Below are positions 24,665-36,799 of a stretch of DNA of 64,000 nt, in pieces. Under the pieces are notes generated by a model. It was not told the DNA's origin, made no database searches, and was given only the letters and a program-made list of their open reading frames with translations. The stretch lies in the NCBI RefSeq assembly GCF_932526225.1, contig NC_064036.1:6827519-6891518 (forward strand). Reading direction: 5' to 3'. Source of the DNA: Nematostella vectensis (taxonomy: Eukaryota > Cnidaria > Anthozoa > Actiniaria > Edwardsiidae). The translations under genes and the position numbers were made by a program. Position 1 is the first letter of the stretch; every line of letters starts with the position of its first letter.

Positions 24665-24742
24665 GTTAGCTATCAAATTCAATTTCCTTTAGGCTGAGCC
24701 TCTTATATGTCTTGTACCCTTTTATCATGACCATACTGGGTG
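24665..24742 (-). repeat. tandem duplicate of the SLC25A44 C-terminal coding end
   Basis: Minus-strand translation gives a diverged copy of the carrier's last 25 or so codons, ending SLKEIEFDS and a stop. It lies directly after the real stop at 24743, so it is untranslated, in the 3'UTR. It differs at several codons, for example a lysine replaces the valine in the MIVGYE motif. Confidence 0.8.
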
Positions 24743-26192
24743 TTAGCTGTCAAATTCAATTTCCTTAAGGCTAAATTTCTTCAATGTCTCGTACCCTACT
24801 ATCATAACCATACTAGTTGGCACCTCAGAGATGACGCTGGGAAGCATGCCTTTGGTCAACGCTAAAGCGCCTTCATTCCTAAGTAGGGATTTGAATGCCT
24901 GAGTTAATGATTTGCCTCCTTCAACCTGCAGAATAATCAAGAGGAGACTGAAGTATGTAAGATAACTGCTCAAATGACAATATACTACTGTACTGTAATG
25001 TCAAGCTGAATCATAGCTATCATAATCAAGACCAGAGAGAATGTATTTGTGTGGCATTACAGCTGAGATTAAGCTATTTGGGGCATTAATACCCTGAAGA
25101 GGGGAAGAGGAGAGATTTTGCTTTAAGACAACTAAATATTTTAAAGAATTTTTATATTGTAAGATAACTTTTCAGTCTTGTCCTTACATAACCACAAATT
25201 AACTCCCAAATCTAAGAAGCCTTTTTAAGCCTTTTATTTCTTTATTCCTTACTCCCCTCCCACACACATTTACACACCCAAAATGTCTCACTCATAGCCC
25301 CAACTTAATTTTTACACCTAGATAAAAGGTTTGACACTGGTGCAATATACTCTATAATTGTTTGCATCTTTTCAACTATATGCTTGGCAAGGTGAAGCCA
25401 GACTGTATCAACTGTAATCCCATCAAATATCAATCCCATTAATGAAATAAACCAACAAATGAGACCCACCTGTAAACGAACACGCATAATCTCAAGAGGA
25501 TTACACAGTACAGCAGCTGTTACACCTGACAGCGCTCCCGATAGACCCTGGATTACAACATGGGGGCTACCACTAGGCGCATACTGACCAAACATCTCCA
25601 GATACAATCCATAGGAAGCCCACCAGATGCCGCTCCAAAAACTGCTATTAATAACAGACACAAGAAACCCACGATAGAATCCTGATATCCCATGTTCTTT
25701 ATACACATTCCTCACCACTCGGAAAGCCACTGGGCGATAAACCCCTTTAGCCCTCCTTTTTCCAGTTCCCTCGACCATAAGTCTTTGGGCCATAACCTCC
25801 ACCGGGTTCCCAAGTGATTGCTCAATAAGCGAGGCCAAACCACCAGCAATAAAGCCTCTAATTGCGACAGAGAACCCTGAGAGCTGTTCCCTGGTGACTT
25901 CATAGCTCGTGGAGTTGATATTGCCAGTAAGTAAGAATAGCTGACTTACTGCAAAACCCTTGTAAAGTCCCCTAAATCCTTCTAGGCGGATGATTTTTCT
26001 CAAGGCATCGATGGTGCCGTTGTAACGGATGTCAACTTTCTGCACTTGGAGTCGGGTCTTGACAAGATCAAATGGAAAGAGAGCTACGCCAAGCCCACCG
26101 TAAAAAGCAGTAGAGAGAGCGTAAAACTTGTATTTGTCCAAATGACTCCATTCTATTACCCGAACATGCTCTGGCATTCTTGGCGGCACCAA
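24743..26192 (-). CDS. SLC25A44: mitochondrial carrier SLC25A44
   Basis: Two coding exons, 26192-25470 and 24925-24743, join in phase to 301 aa (human about 314). The protein shows the three-fold mitochondrial carrier repeat: FPFDLVKTRLQVQ, GNPVEVMAQRLM and CNPLEIMRVRLQV are the PX(D/E)XX(K/R)-type signatures at the matrix ends of the odd helices. The N-terminal IEWSHLDKYKFYAL and C-terminal VGYETLKKFSLK match SLC25A44 rather than other carriers. SLC25A44 sits in the inner mitochondrial membrane and is linked to branched-chain amino acid import. The start could be Met1 (26192) or Met6 (26177). It is divergent from SECISBP2. In the second repeat the usual D is replaced by E (PVEVM). Confidence 0.93.
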
Positions 26193-26841
26193 AGTTTTCG
26201 GTCTCTAACTCAGCCTCTTTGCAAACATGAAGAACGATTACTGGCACAATACAGGACCTCGAGACCCTCAAACTGCATTATCCTTTCTGTCTTAAATACA
26301 TTACTCAAATTGAGGTATACCTCAAAAAAAGGGCCGAAATTACGTTTTCTGCATTACGTCCGCCATTTTGGAATATCAAGGCCCGAGCTGTATTGTGGGT
26401 AATACTAGATTGTCGAAGTGAAATCGGAATCATTCGGGTAACAATCGCTAGCACTCGTGTCGATAATCGTTCGTCTCTTTTGTTCAGAGTTCCTGTGTGG
26501 TACCCATCGCCATGATTATTAAATCGAGAATGTCGTGTTTATGTATTTTATCACTGCATCAGCTTTTATTGTGATGTAACTTTCTCAATATTATATAACC
26601 ATCAGGTAGGTTGATGTGCTAGATTTATCCTCAAGCAGATAAATCAGGCTTTTTGCATTGTTTTTTAAAGCATTTTGAAATAGGAGCTGATTTTCCGAAA
26701 TCAGACGGACTGAGCTTGAACTATAGTCAAAACAACGTTGAATGCTTCTTTTAGCACAAATACGGCAAATAGATCAGTTTACGTAGTGATATTATAAAGT
26801 AATTGTATTCTTAAATGCTTTGTTATGTCCCCTGATTCGCA
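26193..26841. promoter_or_regulatory. shared divergent promoter of SLC25A44 and SECISBP2
   Basis: The two genes are head-to-head with about 650 bases between their first recognised coding exons. A YY1-type CCGCCATTTTGG lies near 26370, typical of bidirectional housekeeping promoters. The upstream non-coding exon of SECISBP2 is not identified; its first coding exon starts after an acceptor at 26840-26841. Confidence 0.5.
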
Positions 26842-26855
26842 GCCTTCAATCAATA

Positions 26856-29800
26856 ATGCTGTCGCCAAACGCAAGCAACTTTGTGCCTCGTCAGCAGTCC
26901 ACCAGGCAGCCTATGCCTAAATCATCACTTTCCCCATACGTGAAGGAGTTTGTGCCACTCTCCAAAATGAAACAGGAATCCACTGAAGAGCAGATTAAGC
27001 AGAAACCACCCGACACTTCACACATCAGGAAAGAGGATGCAAATAGGAAAGAGAACAATATTTCAACCGGAGATAGCCATGGAAAATTTCATCAAGATTT
27101 ATCTAGTTGTCCTTCTTCTGGAAATACAAAATCGAGCGAGCAGAGGTGGATGTATGATAAATATCCCAGAGACGGGAGGGGGGTATCTGCAAAAACACAA
27201 GGGGCCATACATTATCCTGCTACTAAAAGAAACTGGAGAGATTGGCCAAAAGTGGAAGCTGGGGATAATCTATCAAATCGCGGTGCTAATAGCAGATTTG
27301 AAAATACCACTAAAATATCTGTGAACTTACAGCAAAAATCTAGTGCTTGGAATAGACCCTCAAACACATTAAGAATGGGTTTGCAAAGTGCGGAAAAGCA
27401 AACTGAGAGTGGAATTCATTTTGGGATAGGGAGAGGGAGAGGAAGTGCCTTGAGGGAAAAAGCCAAAGAAATAAAAAATCCTGGAGAAAAGTTGCAGAAG
27501 GTTGATGTAACCAAAACATCAAAGGAAGAAGGATCATGGAGACGAGACATGGGAGCAGCACAAGATAACTTAACCAAAACAAGTGGCAATAAGTCAGACG
27601 CTACAGCTGATGTCAAGAGTATTAATGGGAACATGGAAGATGAATGGACAGTAGTGAGTGGTAAAAAGAGGGATTCTAAAAGAGATGAAGTCAAGAATAA
27701 ACATGAGGGTCATTTATCTTTTAACAGTGAACAATCATCCAAAATGGTAAAAAAAATAATGGAAAAGGTAGGTGATGATGAATCAACTAAAGGAGCGACT
27801 AAACAATTAAACAAACCTTTGATTGACCAGAGTGACACTAAAGGGATAATCAAGCAGGTTGCTGGGAAGAAATCCCCATTTTTGAAAAGGAAAGATAGAC
27901 CAATTGTGTCAAAAGATGCTTGGGCAAGGCCCCAGGGGAGCAAAGATAATCCCAGAAATGCTGATCATTCAGAGACAAAAAAGAATAGACAGTACTTTGA
28001 AAATGCAAAGGGAGTTAAGGAAAGTTTGGATAAAACAGAGGAAAGGGATAATGTTGACATGAAAAGATGGGTGAAAGACAGAACTGCATCATCAGTGAAG
28101 GATGACAAAAATCATATTAAACCAAATTCCAAACAAGTTCCAATCTCTATTACAGTAAACAATAATAGGGATGCAAAAAAAATATTGAGTAAGGAGTCAA
28201 ATTTGTCTCTTTCTGATATAACTGACATTCAGCCAAAGACACCGGTCTTTGTGAAAGAGGAGTTTCCAGATCTTAGTAATACTAAACAGGGTGAGAACCA
28301 GTCAACGCTGACGTCTGATTGGTTGTCAGGAGGCACCAGAATGCCTATCTTGTCATACAGTGCTGCTCTAAAGACAAAGCCTCAACCCAGGCAGGTGTGT
28401 ATACAAAGAACTATTTCCATAAAGGGCCAACCACCCCCCTACGATGCATTGTTTGAATATTATTAAAGCCTAAAACCCTATCTACACTGACACTGCCAAA
28501 AACATATACCATACTGTCACAAATTTTGTTCCTGATAACCCAAAGATGTTACTCAACTATCCTAGAGACATTGTGTTCAAGTTTAGTCAGTAAAATATGC
28601 CTTTCAGAATTATTTGCCAATGTGAAAACACATTTCCCATCTCAATCTCATGACTGAATTAGTTAGGGCAGACAATGAACTAATTGTAGCAGAATTACTG
28701 TATCCCCATTGGAAAGAGAAAAAATTACCTTTGCTGTACCATAATTGCTGGAATAAGTGCCACTGCACTTTGCATGCTGCATTTTTCATTTCCAAAACGA
28801 GGCGTTCACTCAGCGGAAGAGCTTGTACGGTGGAAGCACTTATTTCTAGATTTTTGACTGTTGAAGGGAATTATTGAGGTTGAACCCAGTCCCCCATTTA
28901 GTTTTAGGAAATTTGAATTGAATTTGCTGATTCTGTAAATAGATTTTTGATGGTTAATCTAATATTGAGTATATTATTTCAAATTGATTATTTTACAAGG
29001 TATTTAAAAAATTTAGACAAAGAAATAAGTTCCAGAAGTTGATATTTACACATTTCTCCATCAAGCTGCCTGATTCAAGAGAAAAACCTGGAAGATCTTC
29101 AAGCCAAGGTTCCACAGAGCAGGAGATCCAGTCTGTGAAAAAGAAAAAGAAAAGGAAAAAGAAGAAAAAACCTACAGAAACAGAGGGTGAATCAAGTACT
29201 ACCAAACAGCAGCCAATGCCAACCAAGAAGACAAAAGAACCATTGCAATTTGACCTGGGGATGTTTCTCTCGTCCGTGCAGGTACAGAGCTCATAATTTC
29301 TAATGCTTTGATAATTGTCTTTTATTTTGTATAAAAACACAGCATTGGTATTACTGATTATAGCCTACATGTAATTAAAAAAGGAAAACAAATTGTAATG
29401 TATGATGACAGGACCTGGCCTATTGTAATATCCATTTTCAGTCAGACAAGAGCTACATTTAGCAAAAACATACTGATCAGAAGAAGAATTTGAATGCCAT
29501 GATTGACATACACCCAAAACTAGTGGCAACTCATAAATGAAAGGCACAGTGTGTACGTGTGACTCAAAATGAGTATAAAACCCCCGTTGTTGGTAAAATA
29601 AATGGTGCTTAAGTATCACAAAATAATTTGATGATAAAAAAACTGAAAGATAACCACTTTTAACAAACACTGACTGGCAACTTGCAAAGCTGCAGGTTCT
29701 ATATTATCTGGGAAATGACCTACAGAATTAAGGCAATGAGTAAAATTAACTGATAAATGTACAGTATTGTGGTAATTTTCAGAGTGCATTCATTATTCAA

Positions 29801-32800
29801 TGGGATAATTTGGATGTTTTTATTTAGTTTCAGGAGGTGCGCACTAAAGATAGAAAAGAGAAACAAGTAAAGAAAGCAGTAGTTGCTGGCACTTTGCCAA
29901 CTCAATTTGCTAATTCTGCTGCTGGACTGTCAAAGGGTGTGCCCCAGAGTGCCAAGCCTGGTCCCCCTGTGAAGGTGAACATCTCTGCCTATCGGGCTCG
30001 TTATGATAGCATGTGACATAAAATTGTCTTAGCTCTGATTGGTTGGCTGTGCTTTTGATAAAAAAAAAGGCAGTCATTTAAGAATGTAGTATTCCACAAT
30101 ATGGCTGGTATTACATCACTCATTGCTCCAGGGCAAGAGGTAGATTCTAAATGCTTTTCTTTGGCAAACCCCCTATGCACTTCAAGGGTGATGAAAGGGT
30201 GTCAGTGTTTTTTGTAGCATTTTACATATTGGTGCAAAGAGAAGTCTTTATTATTGAAGGATACACCAAATTGCTTGAATGTAATATGGAATGAAACTAA
30301 AATTCCTTTGCAATATAGCTGAGAGGCCCAATAACTAATGATCCTAGGTCACATGTCATAAATTATGTTACACTTCTAAATTATACATTTTTTTCCAGGT
30401 ATTCCACAACATGCTTGACTCTACGGCACCAGTTATCAAGAGGGGCAAAGAAAGAGAAGTTCCCAAAAAGAAAAAGCCAAGTGCTTTAAAGAGAGTAAGT
30501 CAAAGTTATCATTCGAGCTTCTTTGAAATTTCTCATCCTTGATTTGCTATATTCTCTTATCATATTGGACGTTATCCCCAATTAGATCATTCTAAAAGAG
30601 CGAGAGGAGAAAAAGAAGGAGCGAGAAAATGCAGAGCATGAGAAAACAGATGACGGAGATGCTTCTGGTGCTGAAATTGCCAGGTAGAGATCTGACAAAT
30701 CAACAACAAATAACCAGCTAAATTCTGTTACCGCTCCCCCCAAAAAGTATCATTTATAGTGACTGATAAAGGTGATTAAAAAGTGGGTGAACCTATAAAA
30801 AGGTAAAGTGTCCATTTAGGCATAGTGGGTGTGGTTCTGTGGTAAATGCATGACTTTTTTTTGATTTGCAGCTCAAATGTAGAGATGGCAGATGAGGAGA
30901 TAAAAGACCAGGTGGAGCCTCCTAACACCTGTACCACCCAAGAGGAGGAACAAGGTATACCCTGAAGTGTCTCTTTCTTACGGTTACATCAGGGGTGTAA
31001 CCGGAATTTATCCAGAGTGTTACTAATTTACACACTAGGCCTTAGCTTTTACATTGTCTTATGTTCCTTGTAATTTTTTGGTCAATTCAGATACTATTCC
31101 ATGCCACATTGATGTTGGTAGATATGGCTTTGAATATGTACAGTAGTTGTCATTGCATAGAAATACTCATTCAGTGAAATGAATTATACTTTCTTTGAAG
31201 GCAAGCCTAATGATGCACTAAGCTTGAGTACTCCCTCTGATGGAGAGGTCAAGGCCAAGCTTCATAGCCGACGATTTAGAGAGTGAGTCTGACATTCCAT
31301 CCATGTACTTTTTTCTTATTCTACAAAATTTGGCTGTTACAGGCAGGAAAAACTTTGTTAGATAACCAGTTAATTGTCAATGAGGCCCACATGTGCGAGT
31401 TTTGCGGACCCCCTTTTTTACCATTCTCCAAATGAAGACCATACAAACCTATTTTTCAAGTGAACCCTCAAAATTTATCAAATGACACCCTCCTCAATAG
31501 CATAAATGTCTGCCAGGGCACTGGAGTGATTGAGAATTTTGTATGTTTGGTATCTGCAGCTACTGTGACCAAGTTCTTGATAAGGAGCTCAACACAGTCA
31601 CACTCAAGCTGCTCAGTGAGTTAGTGCGCTTTCAGGACAGGGTATACTTCAAAGACCCTGAAAAGGTATAGCACAATCATATATTACTATTATTGATCAT
31701 CTGCATACAATACATACCCAGCCTGCACCACTCATTATACACTCATTGAGACTGGATTTGATTATGGACTTAACCTTTAAACTTTCTTACAAGTACTCAA
31801 CTATAAAAGAATTATGGACCCTTTTTGGGTTTCAAAAGGGGTAGGGTGATATGACATGTCATAGCCTTGTCATATCTTGGTTCACATCGTCAGTGCTCTT
31901 TTATAATACATTAGTCTGTGGCTTTCTACTTTCAAAATACTACTGCCTAGTCAAACCACAATAGTGAATTATCGTCAATGCTGCTTTCGGAGTAATAAAT
32001 GTTCAATACATTCGTAGGAGTGCCTAAGTGGCAACTATAGCGGAATGCCAAGGAATAAGTCTTACACATAACCCCCTATCATATCTTGGTCTGTCGAGAA
32101 GCAGCCCGAGACAACCAGACAAATCTTTATTTACTAGTCAAAATAGTGCTTAGCACAAGAGCTGGAAGGAAAGCATATCCGTTATCACTCACACTTTCAA
32201 ACATCTCATTTCCTACCAGGCGAAAGCAAAAAGAAGATATGTAGTGGGGCTACGGGAAGTCACGAAGCATTTGAAGCTGAAGAAAATAAAATGTGTCATA
32301 CTCTCGCCGAATATTGAGCAGATAAAATCAGCAGGTATTTTTTTTTCCTGTGCGCTCATTGCTAGGCCATTCTATTGTGGCTGCATATCTAAGAAACAAG
32401 CATCCCTCATTACGTCCTCCTAAAGTATCAGTCTTCGCGAGACTAGCATCGCTCTTGATTAGTAATAAATAATGTGCTTGTCGTTTACAGGTGGACTTGA
32501 TGATGCTCTCCACAACATTATCAGCCTCGCGCACACCAATGGGATTCCTGTGGTATTCTCTCTTCGCCGCCAGATCTTGGGCCGAGCAGTGTGTAAGAAG
32601 GTCCCAGTGAGCGCTGTGGGGATTTTCAATTACGATGGGGCACAGGTAAGGAATGGAATGATCATTTTGAAGAACTGTACTGTGAAGTGTACCTGTGTCG
32701 CTACATAGAGGAAAATAATCTGGGTTTTTTTATATACTATGATATCGCCAAAAAATGAGAAAGTTTTCGATTTTGGCAAACTTGCGTTCAAAATTTGAAC

Positions 32801-33969
32801 GTGTTTAGATTCGACGCAATTGGCCACAAGTCACTGCAAGCTGATGGCCAAACGAGACGCAAGTTGGCACAAATAGCGAAACTTGTGTTTCGTTTGGCGA
32901 GGGGTAGTCCAGTTTTTTGAACTCTCGGGTAGACGGAAGCCGTAGAGACTGATCTCTTGTATGATACAAGAGCTCAGTTTCTGGAATGTAGGCGGCTTCT
33001 CTAGTAAGTCAAGTGCGTGCGGAGGCTCATGATATTTTACGAAATAGGTCATAATTGAAAGAGCCTTTTTGGCCGCCATCCTAGCAAAATACCAGCTGTC
33101 GGAAAGCATCCGTTTCCATAAGGCTGTTTTAGTGACTTTTTTTTGTGTTTTTTTTTTTCATTTTGGATTTGGTGAATATCGTATAAAATTATGTTTTACA
33201 TGGTTATTTTTGGGATATGTCTGCTTTATTTGTCTTCAAGGCTCTTAATTCTGTGCATAACGAGAAGCAAGGGGCAAAGGGTTATATTAAACCAACCAAA
33301 TGAATTTTTTTACAGGATTTGTTTAAGAACCTGATGGAGCTGACCGAGAACGGTCGTAAGGTGTATGCTGAACGCTGGAATGCGGCCCAAGAGGCATTGC
33401 GGGAGGAACTCGACAATGAGCATCCGGTGACCTCATGCAATACCGAGCAAGGCGGGACACAGGAAACCAAAGATTCCAGGGCGAGCGATGGGGAACATTA
33501 TGATGATGGCGAAGCGGGTGATCGAAGCGAGTCTGGGGAAGAGTCGGAGGGTGTGACGTCAGAGCATCCAATGACGTCATGCGATACCGATGAAGGCGGG
33601 ACGCAGGAAGACCAGGCGTCAAGGGAGAGTGATTGGGTGCACCCAGATGACGTTGGCGAGTCAGACGAAAAATGCGTGACCCCAGGACATCCCCAGGCAG
33701 AACCCAGACCACAGGTAGCCCAAGAGTCAAGAGAAATCGAGGAGCTTCAATTGGATGATGGGGAAGGCTACGAGAAATCACAAGGTGCGACCACGAAAAT
33801 GCCTTTAGCTGTGAGAGAACTAAACACGGCAGAATATACTACTGGTAATTATTGTTCTGGGATCGGAAAGGCATGTCCGGGGGAGATGCCCGATAATACA
33901 GCAACCGCTAGTAAGGCGACTGAATGCACTCTAGAGGATATCACATCTGATGACGAAAATGCTTTGTAA
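26856..33969 (+). CDS. SECISBP2: SECIS-binding protein 2 (selenoprotein synthesis factor)
   Basis: Coding exons: 26856-28394, 29066-29281 (or from 29036, also in phase), 29834-29974, 30399-30494, 30586-30683, 30872-30954, 31201-31282, 31560-31665, 32220-32334, 32491-32645 and 33316-33969; about 1094 aa. It binds SECIS elements in selenoprotein mRNAs through an L7Ae-type kink-turn domain and recruits the Sec elongation factor so UGA is read as selenocysteine. Order along the protein: PAM2-like motifs near residues 2-11 and 26-36; a long low-complexity basic/acidic region; the SID-like blocks PLQFDLGMFLSSVQ and NMLDSTAPVIKRGKEREVPK; KLHSRRFRE; then the L7Ae domain (LREVTKHLKLKKIKCVILSP, GIPVVFSLRR, VSAVGIFNYDG). 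An acidic tail of about 200 residues with internal repeats is unlike the human C-terminus. Invertebrates usually have one gene for the SECISBP2/SECISBP2L pair. Confidence 0.93.
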
Positions 33970-34039
33970 AGCATTGAAACGATGCAGTTGTGATGGGTCC
34001 AAGGAGGCTAAAGCAATTAAAAAAAGGACCACTTCTTGT

Positions 34040-34297
34040 AATAAATATTAATGATTCTGGAAGTATGGGATGTTTAAAGGGAAGTCTTATTCGGCCAGGT
34101 AGTATGGGCAGAGCTGTACAACACCAACCCCCTCCCATCGGGCTTGTTTCACCTCGTCCTTGCGCCGACCACTGCACCAGTCACGAGAATAACAACCGGG
34201 AATCCTTAAACTCGAGGTTGATCGTTGTAAAAAAAATTCAATGCATTGGGTATATTGGGAAATCAGAAGTGCTTTATAGAATAAATTTTGTTTTATT
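34040..34297. terminator. convergent poly(A) signals of SECISBP2 (+) and SERINC (-)
   Basis: AATAAA occurs on the plus strand at 34040-34045 and 34280-34285. On the minus strand it occurs at 34292-34297. The genes converge with 564 bases between stop codons, so their 3'UTRs may overlap. Confidence 0.4.
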
Positions 34298-34533
34298 TTG
34301 TACAAAAAATAAAAAGATTATATTATGCGATGTGTATGTGTTTTTTTTATCAAAAGTTGGTATAAATATATAAATGTTTATAAATGTAATTGTGTGATTC
34401 CAAAGAAGATCCAACCCACCTATTAAGAGTCCGCCTTGAAAGACTCCCCCACCCGAATTACCGTCTTCAGAACCTATGCGCATAATGGTGGAATGGAATA
34501 TGGATATGGATCTTTCTTGGAATTAAACAGTGC

Positions 34534-36750
34534 CTATCCCTGTTTTGTGTCGTCGTGTCTGGAAGGAGATTGTGCAACATTTCCAGCTTGCTGCAGCTGC
34601 AGCATTTTGTGCTGAATTTTTACTATTTTCGCCTGGAATCTTAATATCCTCTCTTGTAATCTCAGCACTTCCTTCACCACCTCGGGGTCATGTGATCTCG
34701 TTACGTCCGTATGCTGCGCAGCCCTTTGGAAAGGATGATTGATTTGGATAGCGGTGTGCCGAAGTCGTCCCGAATGACTTTCGGATGCTACCGAAATCCT
34801 ACTAGGAATTCTCGGCTCTTCCATTATTGGTGAGCTACAGCCCATTGGAATATCGATAGCAGCTCGTGCCGTATCGTCCGCACGACTAATCTCTTGATCG
34901 ATCGAGAAGTCATCGATTTCTTTTACACTTTTAGCGATTTCCTCCGGAACTTTATGTACGGTAACTTCCGCAGATTTCAGTTCTTTTCTAGGAGATACAA
35001 ATGGAGATTTTTTATGAACAGTTCGACTATTTTTCCGAGGCGATATAGATTGCTCTGAGTGTTGAATATCCTTTTTTGGAGATGCTACAGTCTTTAGAGA
35101 GGCCTCCTCGAGAGGCGATATAGATTTCTTCGGTGTCGAAGATTCGGATTGTCTTGCAACTTTCCGAGGCGATACCGATGAGGCATCGGGATTAATTCCA
35201 ATATCTTTAATGGCGGATACACGCCGCTTTAGTTCCGAAGATTCGAAAATCTGAGGTGATGCATTCTTATCTTGTAAAGATGGTTTACTCTTCTTTTCCC
35301 GGATATCTTGGAAGTCTTTTTTAAGCTGTGCGACGCTTGGCCGTCTAGCGGACGGTTTTCGAGGCGCCCCGGGCTCTAACCCAAAAAAGTCTCCCCAAGA
35401 TTTTCTTATCAGTGGCGCTACTAGCGTCCATATAAACACAAGACAGCAGATGAAACTCGACGCCATCTGAACCCACACGGCGGCCCAGTTCTTGATGAGC
35501 TTTTTAAAGTCGGCGGATTCATCCGGGCTGTGCCAGTTAGTTAGGACCATCATGAGGTGTAGAGACGCCAGGAAGAGGATAAAGTGGAACACGCTATAGC
35601 TATACGCAATGTCCTCGTCTTCCTCCTCTCCCTCGGCCTCTACATCTCGCTTCGCCTTCTTGCGTCGCTTTCTATTTAGACCGATACTATGGCGTAAGTG
35701 CTCGGGGTTGTCGGCCAAAGACATGCCTAGCTTACCGAGCTGTGAGGTGCTTGCCCGTACTGTGCACGCGAAGGTTAACAACGCGAACGTCAAGATGGAG
35801 CCGAACACTGCCTGCCCGTTCACGCCAGAGGCCTTGTCGTACTCTAGGATGACGTCGCCTAGAGGATTACACGTCCTGTCGGGTTGCGATGACAGCGTGT
35901 TCCACGTCAAGTACATGGTGTAAATTGTCACTACAGACGACTGGAGTAGACCTGACCCAGTCGCCTCACGTTGGACTTGGGGTAGGATAGATATAACGCT
36001 TGCAAGCCCGCAGTGCGCCACGTTAAAACTGATATAAAAAGTGTTTGCTTTGCACTGCGCCATGTCGGTAGGATTTGTGAACGACATAAAGAGAAAGGAG
36101 GCACAGCCTAGTGATATACAGTACATCAGGGCCGTGGCGAACGCCAGCGCGAAGAACCAGCACTTGGTGTTCAACACATCTATCTTCTCGGCCCAGCTTG
36201 CGCTCCAAGAGTGCCCGAAGTCAATAACTAGAACTATCTGTAGCAGTATAAACATGAAGCCGCCAGTAAGCCCGACGTACATCCATACCATGCCGAACAT
36301 TTTAGTGAAGGGTATGTAGAAAGCAACTATAAGCAACAGCGATAAAAAAGAAAGCTTGATGTACCAGAAGCCATTGTGAATCCGCGCGCGAAATTGCTTG
36401 GTCGAGCTGACATTGTACGTTAGAATACTGAGTAGAAAATAGAAAACAGTCATAGCGAAGTAGATCCTGTACGCCGCAGAGTACCCCACTAAGGAGTCAC
36501 ACATACGGGGGGAGGTGACCGTATCGCATAGATACGGGATCTTTCCAATATAGTACCGCATATCCGGCACCAGAGTGATAAAACTGAGCAAGTTACCGAC
36601 GCAGAGAAAAAGGACGTAGAAGAACCGAGAACGCGCACCCTGATTGCCTTGCTTTCTCCGGCAGAGTAGACCGCACGCCGCTGACCCAGCACAGCAGGCT
36701 ATCTCACTCGCTACTTCCGCCAAGCCTAGCGTCTGTAGGGCTGCTCCCAT
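34534..36750 (-). CDS. SERINC: intronless SERINC-family membrane protein with long C-terminal tail
   Basis: A single uninterrupted 738-codon frame. Residues 1 to about 490 are a serine-incorporator protein with about ten hydrophobic helices. Family landmarks are CCGSAACGLLCRRK, FYIPFTKMF, LVIDFGHSW, ILPQVQREATGSGLLQSSVVTIYTMYLTW and the last-helix segment after TNWHSPDE. SERINCs are multipass lipid-handling membrane proteins; vertebrate SERINC3 and SERINC5 scramble lipids and restrict some enveloped viruses. Typical family length is 450-500 aa. Here about 250 extra cytosolic residues follow, with repeated S-P-(R/K)-K motifs and a predicted amphipathic coiled coil near the end (VLRLQERILRFQAKIVKIQ). 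Lack of introns in an otherwise intron-rich window suggests a retrogene origin or intron loss; expression is not shown. Confidence 0.93.
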   Translation of the reverse strand: MGAALQTLGLAEVASEIACCAGSAACGLLCRRKQGNQGARSRFFYVLFLCVGNLLSFITLVPDMRYYIGKIPYLCDTVTSPRMCDSLVGYSAAYRIYFAMTVFYFLLSILTYNVSSTKQFRARIHNGFWYIKLSFLSLLLIVAFYIPFTKMFGMVWMYVGLTGGFMFILLQIVLVIDFGHSWSASWAEKIDVLNTKCWFFALAFATALMYCISLGCASFLFMSFTNPTDMAQCKANTFYISFNVAHCGLASVISILPQVQREATGSGLLQSSVVTIYTMYLTWNTLSSQPDRTCNPLGDVILEYDKASGVNGQAVFGSILTFALLTFACTVRASTSQLGKLGMSLADNPEHLRHSIGLNRKRRKKAKRDVEAEGEEEDEDIAYSYSVFHFILFLASLHLMMVLTNWHSPDESADFKKLIKNWAAVWVQMASSFICCLVFIWTLVAPLIRKSWGDFFGLEPGAPRKPSARRPSVAQLKKDFQDIREKKSKPSLQDKNASPQIFESSELKRRVSAIKDIGINPDASSVSPRKVARQSESSTPKKSISPLEEASLKTVASPKKDIQHSEQSISPRKNSRTVHKKSPFVSPRKELKSAEVTVHKVPEEIAKSVKEIDDFSIDQEISRADDTARAAIDIPMGCSSPIMEEPRIPSRISVASESHSGRLRHTAIQINHPFQRAAQHTDVTRSHDPEVVKEVLRLQERILRFQAKIVKIQHKMLQLQQAGNVAQSPSRHDDTKQG

Positions 36751-36770
36751 AGAAACCCATGAAGGGCTCG

Positions 36771-36796
36771 CACGTGACCACCGCTAGACCGGAAGT
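36771..36796. promoter_or_regulatory. E-box/CLEAR-like and ETS sites upstream of SERINC
   Basis: CACGTGAC lies 21 bases upstream of the minus-strand ATG. An ETS-type ACCGGAAGT follows at 36788-36796. Both are common in housekeeping or lysosomal promoters; function is inferred. Confidence 0.4.
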
Positions 36797-36799
36797 AAC

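Noticed and set aside
29975-30016. Alternative SECISBP2 end reading on through the exon at 29834-29974 to a TGA
   Set aside because: The donor at 29975 is good and downstream exons are clearly homologous; read-through would lose the RNA-binding domain.
33323-33781. Minus-strand 152-codon frame under the SECISBP2 last exon
   Set aside because: Shadow of a repetitive acidic coding exon; no homology recognised.
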